Origin: Variovorax sp. Root411
GTDB lineage: Bacteria; Pseudomonadota; Gammaproteobacteria; Burkholderiales; Burkholderiaceae_C
NCBI RefSeq assembly: GCF_001425205.1
Contig: NZ_LMDW01000001.1
Coordinates: 311,928-375,927 of the forward strand
Reading direction: 5' to 3'
DNA: 64,000 bases
Under the pieces are notes generated by a model. That model was given only the letters and a program-made list of their open reading frames with translations, had not been told where the DNA came from and searched no databases. Of the stretch, positions 51,016-60,883 are shown piece by piece. The stretch's first letter is position 1. Each line of letters opens with the position of its first letter. A program made the translations under genes and the position numbers.

Positions 51016-52593
51016 ATGCCCCACGTCGGTCCTGTTGTCCAGCGCCTGCCCAAGCTGTCGAAGCGCAGCCTGCTGGGAGCCTCCCTGCTCGCGATGCTGT
51101 GCGCCGCGCTGCCCCATCAGCAGGTCCACGCCCAGGGCCCGCGCAACTTCGCCACGCTGGCGATGGTGGCGGAGCCGCAGACGCTCGACCCGATGGCCTC
51201 CACGGCCGACCTGGTCGGAACCATCATGCAGCACGTGTACGAGACGCTCTACACCTTCGACGCCAAGTGGAACGTGGTGCCGATGCTGGCCGAAGGCATG
51301 CCGAAGATTTCGGCCGACGGCAAGACTTACGCCATCACCCTGCGCAAGGGCGTGATGCTGCACAACGGGCGCGAACTCAACGCCGACGACGTGGTGGCGA
51401 GCCTGCAGCGCTGGATGGACCAGTCGCCGCGCGGCAAGGCCGTGGGCAAGGAGGTTGCCAGCCTCAAGGCCAAGGGCCCGCTGGCGGTCGAAGTGGTGCT
51501 GAAGGAGCCCTACGCGCCGCTGCTCTCGCAGTTCGCGCTGCCCAGCGGCATGGCCGCCATCATGGCCAAGGATTCGATCGCCTCGCCGCTGAAGGACTTC
51601 GTCGGCACCGGCCCCTACAAGTTCAAGGAGCGTCGCCCCGACCAGTTCGTGCTGCTCACGCGCTTCGACAAGTACAGCGCGCGCAAGGAACCGGCGAGCG
51701 GCTACGGCGGCAAGCGCGAAGCTGCGATCGAGGAGCTGCGCTTCGTGCCCGTGCCCAACGCCAGCACGCGTGTCGAAGGCGCGCTGGCCGGCCAGTACGA
51801 CTTTGCCGACCTGCTGCCGGTGGAAGCATTGCCGCGGCTGGAGAAGTCGGGCGGCAAGACGGTGCCGATCATGACGCCGTCGTTCGGCTTTCCCTACCTC
51901 GTGCTCAACACCAAGGAAGGCGTGGCCGCCAGCCAGCCGGTGCGCCAGGCGATCCAGACCGCGCTCGGCGAAGGCGAGATGCTCGCGGCCGGCTTCGGCG
52001 ACACGCGCTTCTTCGTGGCCGAGGGCAACCACTTCCCGAAGGGCTCGCCGTTCTATTCGGCGGCCGGTGCAGACCAGTACAACCAGCGCAACGCCGCCAA
52101 GGCGAAGGAGGCTGCGGCCAAGGCCGGCTACAAGGGCGAGCCGATCCGCGTGCTCACCAGCCGCCAGTACGACTTCCACTACAACATGGCGCTGCTGATG
52201 GCCGAGCAGCTCAAGCGCGCCGGCTTCAAGGTCGACCTGAACGTGGTCGACTGGGCCACGCTGGTGCAGCGCCGCAACGACGCGAAGCTGTGGGACATCT
52301 ACGTGACCCACTCGGGCCAGTTCCCCGAGCCCATGCTCTCGCCGCCGCAGCTCGGCGACGGTGCACCCGGCTGGTGGGACACGCCCGCCAAGAAGACGGC
52401 ACTGCAGGCCTTCAACGTCGAGAGCGACCCGGCCAAGCGCGGCGCGCTGTGGGGCAAGGTGCAGCAGGTGGTCTACGACGAGGTGCCGTACATCAACGTC
52501 GGCAAGTTCAACGGCCTGTCGGCCAAGAGCCCGGCGCTCGATAACTACCAGCCCGCTACCTGGCCGTTCTTCTGGAACGCAAAAATCAAGTAG
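51016..52593 (+). CDS. Peptide-type ABC transporter substrate-binding protein (family 5)
   Basis: A 525-residue periplasmic binding protein of the DppA/OppA family. The signal peptide is KRSLLGASLLAMLCAALPHQQVHAQ. The family-5 motif is MVAEPQTLDPMASTADLVGTIMQHVYETLYTFDAKWNVVPMLAEGM, then GKTYAITLRKGVMLHNGRELNADDVVASLQRW. The ATG at 51016 is preceded by AAGGAG at a 6-base spacing, better than the ATG at 51001. It heads an operon with two permeases, two ATPases and D-amino-acid enzymes, so the ligand is probably a D-peptide or N-acyl-D-amino acid. Confidence 0.92.
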   Translation: MPHVGPVVQRLPKLSKRSLLGASLLAMLCAALPHQQVHAQGPRNFATLAMVAEPQTLDPMASTADLVGTIMQHVYETLYTFDAKWNVVPMLAEGMPKISADGKTYAITLRKGVMLHNGRELNADDVVASLQRWMDQSPRGKAVGKEVASLKAKGPLAVEVVLKEPYAPLLSQFALPSGMAAIMAKDSIASPLKDFVGTGPYKFKERRPDQFVLLTRFDKYSARKEPASGYGGKREAAIEELRFVPVPNASTRVEGALAGQYDFADLLPVEALPRLEKSGGKTVPIMTPSFGFPYLVLNTKEGVAASQPVRQAIQTALGEGEMLAAGFGDTRFFVAEGNHFPKGSPFYSAAGADQYNQRNAAKAKEAAAKAGYKGEPIRVLTSRQYDFHYNMALLMAEQLKRAGFKVDLNVVDWATLVQRRNDAKLWDIYVTHSGQFPEPMLSPPQLGDGAPGWWDTPAKKTALQAFNVESDPAKRGALWGKVQQVVYDEVPYINVGKFNGLSAKSPALDNYQPATWPFFWNAKIK

Positions 52594-52606
52594 GCCTCGC
52601 CGCGAC

Positions 52607-53548
52607 ATGGTCCGCTATCTCTCCTCCCGCCTGGCCGGCATGCTGGTGGTGCTGGCCATCGTGGCCGTGCTCGTCTTCGTGCTCACGCGCGCCGCATCGG
52701 GCGACCCGGTCTCGGTGCTGCTGGGCGACCAGGCCACCGCGGCCGACATCGCCCGCGTGCAGAAGGAGTACGGCCTCGACAAGCCGCTGCCCGTGCAGTT
52801 CGGCTACTGGCTGCGCGAGGTGCTGCAGGGCAATCTCGGCACCTCGATCTTTCTTCAGCGCCCCGTGACGCAAGCGCTGTGGGAGCGCTCCGAACCCACC
52901 ACGCTGCTCGCGCTGATGGCCGTGGCCATCGCGGCGCTGATCGGCGTGCCCTGCGGCATCGTCTCGGCCGTGTTCCGCGGGCGCGTGGTCGACCAGCTGT
53001 TCACCGGCATCGCGATGTTGGGCGCGAGCATTCCGAGCTTCTGGCTGGGCATCGTGCTGATCCAGATCTTCGCGGTGTCCTTCGGCTGGTTCCCGGTGTC
53101 GGGCTACGGCGCGCCCGATGCGGCGCTGGCCGAGCGGCTGCATGCGCTGGTGCTGCCGGCCACGGTGTTGGGCCTCTTGAACTCGGCGCTCATCATCCGC
53201 TTCACGCGCGCCTCGATGCTCGACGTGCTCGGCGAAGACTACGTGCGCACGGCGCGCTCCAAGGGCCTGAGCGAAAGCACGGTGGTGCTCAAGCACGCGC
53301 TGCGCAATGCGCTGGTGCCCATCGTCACGGTGATCGGCCTCACGGTCGCGCTGATGATCGGCGGCGCCGTCATCACCGAAACGGTGTTCGGCCTGCCCGG
53401 CGTGGGCAACTTGGTGGTCAGCGCCGTGCTGCGGCGCGACTACCCGGTCATTCAAGGTGCATTGCTCGTGATCGCCGCGATCTATGTGCTCATCAATTTC
53501 TCGATCGACCTGCTGTACGCAGTGGTCGATCCGCGCGTGAAGGTCTGA
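52607..53548 (+). CDS. Peptide-type ABC transporter permease (DppB family)
   Basis: A 313-residue inner-membrane permease. TM1 lies at the N-terminus (LAGMLVVLAIVAVLVFVLTRAASGDPV) with the family segment ADIARVQKEYGLDKPLPVQFGYWLREVLQGNLGTS. Five further TMs follow, plus the ATPase-contact EAA loop (SMLDVLGEDYVRTARSKGLSESTVVLKHALRNALVP). The start is the ATG at 52607, 13 bases after the SBP stop. It pairs with the permease at 53552. Confidence 0.94.
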   Translation: MVRYLSSRLAGMLVVLAIVAVLVFVLTRAASGDPVSVLLGDQATAADIARVQKEYGLDKPLPVQFGYWLREVLQGNLGTSIFLQRPVTQALWERSEPTTLLALMAVAIAALIGVPCGIVSAVFRGRVVDQLFTGIAMLGASIPSFWLGIVLIQIFAVSFGWFPVSGYGAPDAALAERLHALVLPATVLGLLNSALIIRFTRASMLDVLGEDYVRTARSKGLSESTVVLKHALRNALVPIVTVIGLTVALMIGGAVITETVFGLPGVGNLVVSAVLRRDYPVIQGALLVIAAIYVLINFSIDLLYAVVDPRVKV

Positions 53549-53551
53549 GCG

Positions 53552-54391
53552 ATGCGCATGCCTCGAATGCTCCGCCAGCTGATGCATCGCCGCATCGTGA
53601 TGGTTTCCGCCCTGGTGCTGCTGGTGATCGCCATCCTGGCGATCGGCGCACCGCTGTTCGCCTCCATCGACCCCAACGACACGGCGGTGCTGCAACGCCT
53701 GAAGGCGCCGAGCGCCGAGCACCTGCTCGGCACCGACGAACTGGGCCGCGACCTGTACTCGCGCATCGTGCACGGCGCGCGCTACTCGCTGGCCATCGCG
53801 GCGCTCACCGCGCTGGGTGCGGTCATCGCGGGCACGGTGCTGGGTTTGATGGCCGGCTTCTTCCGCCGGCTCGACGCGCCGCTGATGCGCGTGGTCGACG
53901 CGATGATGTCCTTCCCCGACATCCTTCTGGCCATCGCGCTGGTGGCGATCCTCGGGCCCTCGCTCATCAACACGGTGCTTGCGCTGGTGCTGGTCTACAC
54001 GCCGCGCGTGGCGCGGGTGGTGCGGGCCTCGACGCTGGTGGTGCGCGAGCTGCTGTTTGTCGAAGCGGTGCGCGCGCTGGGTGTGCGCACCTCGCGCATC
54101 CTGTGGCGGCACATACTGCCGAACCTGATGTCGCCGATCCTGGTGCAGGTGTCGTTCATCTTCGCGTATGCGATCCTGGCTGAAGCTGGGCTCTCATTCC
54201 TCGGCGTCGGCGTGCCGCCCGAGATCCCGACCTGGGGCACGATGGTCGCGGGAAGCCAGCAGTACGCGCACCAGGCCTTCTGGGTGGTGCTGTTCCCGGG
54301 GCTTGCGATCATCTTCACGGCGCTGTCGCTGCAACTGCTGGGCGATGGTGTGCGTGACCTGCTCGACCCGAAGCTGAAGAAGACGGCATGA
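53552..54391 (+). CDS. Peptide-type ABC transporter permease (DppC family)
   Basis: A 279-residue permease with TM1 (VMVSALVLLVIAILAIGAPLFASIDPNDT) and the DppC motif HLLGTDELGRDLYSRIVHGARYSL. The EAA loop is RASTLVVRELLFVEAVRALGVRTSRILWRHILPNLMSPI and the last segment is FTALSLQLLGDGVRDLLDPKLK, the family C-terminus. It starts 3 bp after the DppB-like gene. A 290-bp gap follows, holding a 40-bp inverted repeat, before the ATPase gene. Confidence 0.94.
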   Translation: MRMPRMLRQLMHRRIVMVSALVLLVIAILAIGAPLFASIDPNDTAVLQRLKAPSAEHLLGTDELGRDLYSRIVHGARYSLAIAALTALGAVIAGTVLGLMAGFFRRLDAPLMRVVDAMMSFPDILLAIALVAILGPSLINTVLALVLVYTPRVARVVRASTLVVRELLFVEAVRALGVRTSRILWRHILPNLMSPILVQVSFIFAYAILAEAGLSFLGVGVPPEIPTWGTMVAGSQQYAHQAFWVVLFPGLAIIFTALSLQLLGDGVRDLLDPKLKKTA

Positions 54392-54462
54392 CGAATTTGA
54401 GCTGCACGATTTGTTTTGTGCGCTGTTCAGGGCGCGCTCACGCCGACGGGGTACCTTGCTCC

Positions 54463-54588
54463 GCGAATGTCCCCCGCTTCGCTCCTCCTTTATTTCGCTG
54501 CGCAAGGCACCCCGCCGTCGTCTCGTGCACAGGGCACCGGGTGCTCCCCGCAGCGAAATAAAGGAGGAGCGAAGCGGGGGACATTCGC
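54463..54588. repeat. 40-bp perfect inverted repeat with 46-bp spacer
   Basis: Arms 54463-54502 and 54549-54588 are exact reverse complements over 40 bases (left arm starts GCGAATGTCCCCCGC). A weaker GGGTAC match lies further out on each side. It lies in a 290-bp gap between the DppC-like permease and the first ATPase gene of one operon. Length and perfection suggest a mobile palindromic element (REPIN or small MITE); no coding capacity was seen. RNA read through it would fold strongly. Confidence 0.9.
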
Positions 54589-54681
54589 GCAGGGGAGTAC
54601 CCGGTGGCCTGTGTACGCGCCCCGAACAACAACGCCACGAATACAAGCAGCCCGCCCAAAACCCACCCCGGAGCCACGCGC

Positions 54682-55719
<1,038 letters not shown>

Positions 55720-55741
55720 GAAGCGCACTGCCTGGCGTGTT

Positions 55742-55858
55742 GCTCCTTCCCCTTCCGGGGGAAGGCTGGGATGGGGGCAAGCGGCGTTCGTTCGGCGCAG
55801 TGCTTCATCCAGTGCCGTCGTGCCCCCACCCCAACCCTCCCCCGGAAGGGGAGGGAGC
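55742..55858. repeat. Paired inverted palindromic repeat (REPIN-like), copy B
   Basis: Same design as 49576-49688: arms of about 37 bases in opposite orientation (55742-55778, 55822-55858) with a 43-base spacer, each arm a GGGGGAAGG- or CCTCCCCC-type hairpin next to GGGGGC or GCCCCC. It lies between the two ATPase genes of the operon and ends 18 bases before the second ATPase start. Confidence 0.85.
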
Positions 55859-55876
55859 CAATACCCAAAGCCCACG

Positions 55877-56860
55877 ATGACCACCGCAGCCCCCCTCATC
55901 GAAGTCCGCGGACTCAAGAAATACTTCGGCAGCAGCGATCGCCCCGTGCGCGCGGTCGACGACGTGTCGTTCGCGATCCAGCCCGGCGAGACGCTGGGCC
56001 TCGTCGGCGAATCGGGCTCGGGCAAGAGCACCATCGGCCGCACCGTGCTGCGCCTGCTCGAACGCACAAGCGGCCAGGTGCTGTACCGCGGCGACGACAT
56101 CGGCACGCTGTCGGGCGAGCGCATGCGCAAGCTGCGCAGCAAGCTGCAGATCATCTTCCAGGACCCGTACGCCAGCCTGAACCCCAAGATGCGCATCAGC
56201 GCCATCCTCGGCGAGGCGCTGTCCACGCACGGCCTGCACAAGGGCGCGGCCGCACGCGACAAGCGCATTGCCGAACTGCTCGAAACCGTGGGCCTGCGCG
56301 CCGAGCATGCGAGCCGCTTTCCGCACGAGTTCTCGGGCGGGCAGCGCCAGCGCATCGGCGTGGCGCGCGCGCTGGCGGTGGAGCCCGAATTCATCGTCGC
56401 CGACGAGCCGCTGTCGGCGCTCGACGTGTCGATCCAGTCGCAGGTCATCAACCTGCTGGCCGACCTGCGCGAGCGGCTCGGCCTGACGATGCTCTTCATC
56501 TCGCATGACCTCGACGTGGTCGAGTACCTGTGCGACCGGGTGGTGGTGCTGTACCTCGGCAAGGTGATGGAAGTCGCCACCACCGACGAGCTGTTCGCAC
56601 GACCTTCGCACCCCTACACCCAGGCGCTGCTGGCCGCGAGCCCGAAGCCCGACCCGGAGGTTGCGACCGAGCGCATCGCGCTCAAGGGCGACATTCCCAG
56701 CCCCATCTCGCCGCCCTCTGGTTGCGTGTTCCGCACGCGCTGCCCGCACGCCATCGAGGCCTGCGCGCAGACCGTACCGCCCTTGGACGAAATTTCGGCA
56801 GGACACTACAGCGCCTGCATCCGCAAAGAACTGCTCTCCAATATCGCCGCACGACCATGA
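55877..56860 (+). CDS. Peptide-type ABC transporter ATPase (DppF family)
   Basis: A 327-residue ATPase with Walker [10 protein letters not shown] (about residues 50-58), Q-loop [16 protein letters not shown], signature [19 protein letters not shown] and Walker [21 protein letters not shown]. The oligopeptide extension is [30 protein letters not shown]. It partners the DppD-like ATPase. The ATG at 55877 starts [17 protein letters not shown]. Its stop overlaps the start of the next gene (ATGA at 56857-56860), tying transporter to enzyme. Confidence 0.94.
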   Translation: MTTAAPLIEVRGLKKYFGSSDRPVRAVDDVSFAIQPGETLGLVGESGSGKSTIGRTVLRLLERTSGQVLYRGDDIGTLSGERMRKLRSKLQIIFQDPYASLNPKMRISAILGEALSTHGLHKGAAARDKRIAELLETVGLRAEHASRFPHEFSGGQRQRIGVARALAVEPEFIVADEPLSALDVSIQSQVINLLADLRERLGLTMLFISHDLDVVEYLCDRVVVLYLGKVMEVATTDELFARPSHPYTQALLAASPKPDPEVATERIALKGDIPSPISPPSGCVFRTRCPHAIEACAQTVPPLDEISAGHYSACIRKELLSNIAARP

Positions 56861-58158
56861 CCGATACCACCGCCAAGAACTTCAACGACCCGCTGCTGGA
56901 CAGCAATTTCAAGGGCTACCCGCGCACGCAGGCGCCGAGACTGCGCAGCGAAGTCGGTACGGCCGGCTGGAACGTGCTGGCCGGTGACCTGCCGCTGCCG
57001 CTGGCCGTGCTCAAGCGCGAGGCGCTCGAGCACAACCTCGCGTGGATGCAGTCGCGCGTGCGCGAATGGGGCATCGACCTCGCACCGCACGGCAAGACCA
57101 CCATGTCGCCGCAGCTGTTCCAGCGCCAGCTCGACGCCGGCGCCTGGGGCCTGACCTTCGCGACCGTCACGCAGCTTGCCGTGGGCGTGGCGGCGGGCGC
57201 GCGCCGCACGCTCATCGCCAACCAGGTGGTGAGCGACGAAGACCTCGCGGGCATCCAGATGCTGCTGAAGGCGAACGCGGGCCTGCGCATCGTGTTCCTG
57301 GTCGATTCGCTGGCGCAGCTCGCGCTGATCGAGGACTGGTCATCGCGCCATCCCGCGAGCGTGCCTTTCGAGGTGATGATCGAGATCGGCGTCGACGGCG
57401 CACGCACCGGCTGCCGCACGTACGAGGAAGCCATCGCGCTCGCCACGAAACTGCGCGCGTGCGGCGTGGCCAGGCTCGTGGGCATCGAGTGCTACGAAGG
57501 GCAGGGCGCCACCGGCCAGAGCGAGCCCGACGCCGCCTACGCGAAGACGCTGATGGACCGCGTGGAAGCCGTCGCCCGTCATTGCGACACCGAAAAACTC
57601 TTCGAGACCGACGAGGTGCTGGTGTCCGCCGGCGGCTCGGCCATCTTCGACCTCGTGGCCGGGCGCCTCAAGCCCGCCCTTGGGGCGCCCGTGCGCGGCC
57701 TGCTGCGCTCGGGCTGCTACGTCACGCACGACCATGGCTTCTACAAGCGCATGGTGAGCGCAGTGGACGAGCGCCTGGGCTGTGGCTGCGGCGAAAGCCT
57801 GGTGCCCGCGATGGAAGTCTGGGCCACGGTGCAATCGCGCCCCGAGCCGGGCCTGGCGATCCTGGCGGTCGGCAAGCGCGACATTTCCTTCGACCTCTCG
57901 CTGCCCGTGCCCATCGCGCGTGCCGCGCGCGGCGTGCTGCAGCCGCGGGCCGTGCCCGCCGGCTGGAAGATCACCGCACTCAACGACCAGCATGCCTACC
58001 TGCGCTGGGACGCGAGCGAGGAAGCCGAGGCGCCCAAGGTCGGCGACCGCGTCGGCCTCGGCATTTCGCACCCCTGCACGACCTTCGACAAATGGCACTG
58101 GATGCCTGTCGTCGAGCAGGACTACCGCGTGAGCGACGCCGTCGCCATGCACTTCTGA
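56857..58158 (+). CDS. PLP-dependent D-amino-acid deaminase (D-serine dehydratase-like/DSD1 type)
   Basis: A 433-residue fold-type III (alanine-racemase-like barrel) enzyme related to eukaryotic-type D-serine dehydratase and D-threonine aldolase. The PLP lysine is Lys80 in LAPHGKTTMSPQLFQRQL. The C-terminal metal site HPC (SHPCTTFDKWHW) is the His-x-Cys pair that binds zinc in D-serine dehydratases. GLLRSGCYVTHDHGFYKR is also typical. It is predicted to deaminate D-serine, D-threonine or related D-amino acids to 2-oxo acids through an enamine, the substrate type of RidA. It is coupled to the transporter ATPase by ATGA. Confidence 0.85.
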   Translation: MTDTTAKNFNDPLLDSNFKGYPRTQAPRLRSEVGTAGWNVLAGDLPLPLAVLKREALEHNLAWMQSRVREWGIDLAPHGKTTMSPQLFQRQLDAGAWGLTFATVTQLAVGVAAGARRTLIANQVVSDEDLAGIQMLLKANAGLRIVFLVDSLAQLALIEDWSSRHPASVPFEVMIEIGVDGARTGCRTYEEAIALATKLRACGVARLVGIECYEGQGATGQSEPDAAYAKTLMDRVEAVARHCDTEKLFETDEVLVSAGGSAIFDLVAGRLKPALGAPVRGLLRSGCYVTHDHGFYKRMVSAVDERLGCGCGESLVPAMEVWATVQSRPEPGLAILAVGKRDISFDLSLPVPIARAARGVLQPRAVPAGWKITALNDQHAYLRWDASEEAEAPKVGDRVGLGISHPCTTFDKWHWMPVVEQDYRVSDAVAMHF

Positions 58159-58168
58159 ACACGCACCG

Positions 58169-59080
58169 ATGACTCCTTCCCTGCTTCAGAAAATCGGCGA
58201 GATCCGCAGCGACGCCCCGGCGACGCGGCGCGCGATTCTCGACCTGATCCTCGAAGACCCCGACCGCGTGCTCGAGGAAAGCTTCGAGCAGCTGGCCGAG
58301 CGCTCGCGCAGCTCGGTGCCGACCATCATGCGCACCTGCCGCGACCTCGGCTTTGCCGGGCTGCGCGAGTTCAAGCTCGCGCTCGCACAGGAGCTGGCGC
58401 TCGGCGGCTCGCCGCTGCACCGTCGCGTGAACATCGAGGACGCGGCCGACGAAGTGGTGGGCAAGATCGCGCGCAGCGCGGCGGCCTCGGTCTCGGGCGT
58501 GCGCGGCCAGCTCGACATGCAGGTGCTCGACGGTGCCGTGGCCGCCATCGCAGCCGCGCCGCACGTCGACCTGTACGGCGCGGGCGCCACCTCGTGGTTC
58601 ATGGCCAACGACCTGCAGGCGCGGCTGTTCCGCCTCGGCCTGTCGGCCAACGCCTGGGCCGACTACCACCTGCAGCAGGTGGCCGGCGCGGCGCAGCGCC
58701 CCGGCGGCGTGGTCATCGCCATCTCGCACGTGGGCGGCATGCCTTCGCTGCTCGACGCGGTGGACATCGCGCGCGGGCAGGGTGCCAAGGTGGTCGCGAT
58801 CACCCGGCCCGGCACGGCGCTGGCGGCCAAGGCCGACTTCCTGCTCGGGCTCTCGGTGCCGGACGACGCGGTGATGCACGTGGGCATCGACGCCTACCTG
58901 ACGCACCTCACGGCCATCGAGATCCTCACCGTGCTGGTGGCCCAGCGCCGCGGCGAGCCCGCGGTGCAGCGCCTGCAGCGCGCGCGCGAGGCCTTCCAGC
59001 GCCATGGCATCGACGCCACCACGCATCCGCTGCAGAGCTGGGATGGCGGCGGCATCAGCGGCGGAGGGCGCGCATCGTGA
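58169..59080 (+). CDS. RpiR/MurR-family transcriptional regulator with SIS domain
   Basis: A 303-residue regulator. Residues about 1-77 form the RpiR helix-turn-helix (LLQKIGEIRSDAPATRRAILDLILEDPDRVLEESFEQLAERSRSSVPTIMRTCRDLGFAGLREFKLALAQEL). Residues about 120-260 are a sugar-isomerase (SIS) domain (VDLYGAGATSWFMANDLQARLFRLG; GVVIAISHVGGMPSLLDAVDIARGQGAKVVAITRPG). It is encoded inside the operon it probably controls, 10 bp after the deaminase, and overlaps the next gene (GTGA). The SIS domain usually senses phosphosugars; here it might sense a peptidoglycan-derived compound such as an N-acetylmuramyl derivative, which is speculative. Confidence 0.9.
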   Translation: MTPSLLQKIGEIRSDAPATRRAILDLILEDPDRVLEESFEQLAERSRSSVPTIMRTCRDLGFAGLREFKLALAQELALGGSPLHRRVNIEDAADEVVGKIARSAAASVSGVRGQLDMQVLDGAVAAIAAAPHVDLYGAGATSWFMANDLQARLFRLGLSANAWADYHLQQVAGAAQRPGGVVIAISHVGGMPSLLDAVDIARGQGAKVVAITRPGTALAAKADFLLGLSVPDDAVMHVGIDAYLTHLTAIEILTVLVAQRRGEPAVQRLQRAREAFQRHGIDATTHPLQSWDGGGISGGGRAS

Positions 59081-60585
59081 GCCAGGACTGCAAAGCCATC
59101 CTGCTCGAGGCCGGCCTCGTGGTCGACGGCTCGGGCGGCCCCTCGTGGCCCGGCGACGTGCTGCTGCAGGGCGACCGCATCGTCGCGCTCGGCGAAGGCC
59201 TGCGCGAGCGGCTGCCCGATGGCCTCGCGCTGGCCGACGTCGAGGTTGTCGACTGCCGCGCCAAGGTCATCGCGCCCGGCTTCATCGACGCGCACACGCA
59301 CGACGACGCCATCGTGCTGCGCGACCCGCTGTGCCTGCCCAAGGTGTCGCAGGGCATCACCACCGTGGTCACGGGCAACTGCGGCATTTCGCTCGCGCCG
59401 TACCGTACGCCGCAATCGAAGCCGCCGCTCACGCTGTTGGGCGCCGATTCGTTCAAGCACGCGACCATGGCGGAGTACCGCGCGGCCGTCGATGCGACGC
59501 AGCCCGCGCTCAACGTGGCCGCGCTGGTCGGCCACACCACGCTGCGCTTCGCGACCATGCAGGCGCTGGACCGTCCCGCCAGCGCCGATGAACTGGCGCG
59601 CATGGAAGCGCTGCTCGACAGCTGCATGGCCGACGGGGCGCACGGCATGTCGTCGGGCCTGTTCTACGAAGAAGCCTTTGCCGCGCCCGCCGAGGAAGTG
59701 ACGGCGCTGGCGCGCGTTGTGGCCCGTCACGGCGGCGTCTACGCCACGCACCTGCGCAGCGAGATGCAGCAGATCATCGAAGCGCTGCACGAGGCCGGCG
59801 ACTCGGCCTTCGACGCCGGCGTGCCGCTCGTCATCTCGCACCACAAGTGCGCCGGGCCGGCCAACTGGGGCCGCACGAAGGAAACGCTACCGCTGATCGA
59901 GTCGCTGGCGCAGCGTCAGCAGATCGCGATGGACGTGTACCCCTACGTGGCCGGTTCGACCGTGCTGCGCGAGGACCTGGTCGACGGCGTGATCGACGTG
60001 CTGCTCACCTGGTCCGACCCGCATCCCGAGATGATGGGCCGGCTCATTTCCGACGTCGCGCGCGAATGGGGCACCACCGAGCAGGAGGCCTGCCTGCGCC
60101 TGAAACCGGGCGGCGCCTGCTATTTCCAGATGCAGGAGGAGGACGTGGAGCGCGTCATCGCGCACCCGCTCACCATGATCGGCAGCGACGGCCTGCCGCA
60201 CGACCGCCATCCGCACCCGCGCCTGTGGGGCGCCTTTCCGCGCGTTTTTGCGCGCTATTGGCGCCAACGCCGCCTTTTCACGCTCGAACAGGCGGTGCAC
60301 AAGATGACCGGTATGACGGCGCGCAACCTGCGCATTGCCGACCGCGGCCTGCTGCGCGCGGGCGCCATGGCCGACGTGGTGGTATTCGACCCCGAGACCA
60401 TCGCCGACACCGCCACCTACGAGCAGCCGCACGGTGTGAGCCTGGGCGTGGAACGGGTGTTCGTGAACGGCGTGCTGGCCTATCGGGGCGGCGAGGCCGA
60501 AGCCCGGGTGCTTGCGCGGGCGGGTCGGATGCTGGCGCGGGGGCCTGAAGAGCAGGGCGGGGCCGCCGTATCTGACCGGGAATAA
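59077..60585 (+). CDS. N-acyl-D-amino-acid deacylase (D-aminoacylase)
   Basis: A 502-residue amidohydrolase that removes the acyl group from N-acyl-D-amino acids. Metal ligands begin with His73 and His75 in APGFIDAHTHDD, then the Cys of the D-aminoacylase motif VVTGNCGISLAP. ATHLRSE, ISHHKCAGPANWGRTK (metal histidines), and the Asp of IGSDGLPHDRHPHPRLWGAFPRV follow. The C-terminal AVHKMTGMTARNLRIADRGLLRAGAMADVVVFDPETIAD is family-typical. The GTG at 59077 overlaps the RpiR stop, with GGAGGG upstream. It would feed free D-amino acids to the deaminase at 56857. Confidence 0.94.
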   Translation: MSQDCKAILLEAGLVVDGSGGPSWPGDVLLQGDRIVALGEGLRERLPDGLALADVEVVDCRAKVIAPGFIDAHTHDDAIVLRDPLCLPKVSQGITTVVTGNCGISLAPYRTPQSKPPLTLLGADSFKHATMAEYRAAVDATQPALNVAALVGHTTLRFATMQALDRPASADELARMEALLDSCMADGAHGMSSGLFYEEAFAAPAEEVTALARVVARHGGVYATHLRSEMQQIIEALHEAGDSAFDAGVPLVISHHKCAGPANWGRTKETLPLIESLAQRQQIAMDVYPYVAGSTVLREDLVDGVIDVLLTWSDPHPEMMGRLISDVAREWGTTEQEACLRLKPGGACYFQMQEEDVERVIAHPLTMIGSDGLPHDRHPHPRLWGAFPRVFARYWRQRRLFTLEQAVHKMTGMTARNLRIADRGLLRAGAMADVVVFDPETIADTATYEQPHGVSLGVERVFVNGVLAYRGGEAEARVLARAGRMLARGPEEQGGAAVSDRE

Positions 60586-60674
60586 CCTCAAGACCTCTAA
60601 AGTTCTAACGCTCTCGGCAAAAATCAGTCAAACTTGTACATCTTATTGGCCGTCGAATTCCGACAGGAGCAAAG

Positions 60675-60860
60675 ATGGACAAGGACGCTGAAGGCCTTGG
60701 TGCTGATTTCGAGCTGTGGCAGCAGCTCACGGACGACTACGAAGCCGCATTGGGCGCACTGGCCCGGGGCGAGCCGGGCGCGCGAGAGCGGGTGGTCCGG
60801 TTGTCGTTGGCACTTCAGCAACTGCATCCGGACCTCTCTCCCGTCGACCACGACTGCTGA
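60675..60860 (+). CDS. Small acidic protein of unknown function, 61 residues
   Basis: I do not recognise this protein. It has a good ribosome-binding site (AGGAG at 60665-60669) 5 bases before the ATG. The product is soluble and acidic, with heptad-like leucines (LWQQLTDDYEAALGALARGEPGARERVVRLSLALQQL) suggesting two helices. It lies alone between the D-aminoacylase and the convergent LysR gene, about 90 bases after the former. It may be conserved only in close relatives. Confidence 0.55.
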   Translation: MDKDAEGLGADFELWQQLTDDYEAALGALARGEPGARERVVRLSLALQQLHPDLSPVDHDC

Positions 60861-60883
60861 GGCACTGCACAAGGCCAGCAAGC

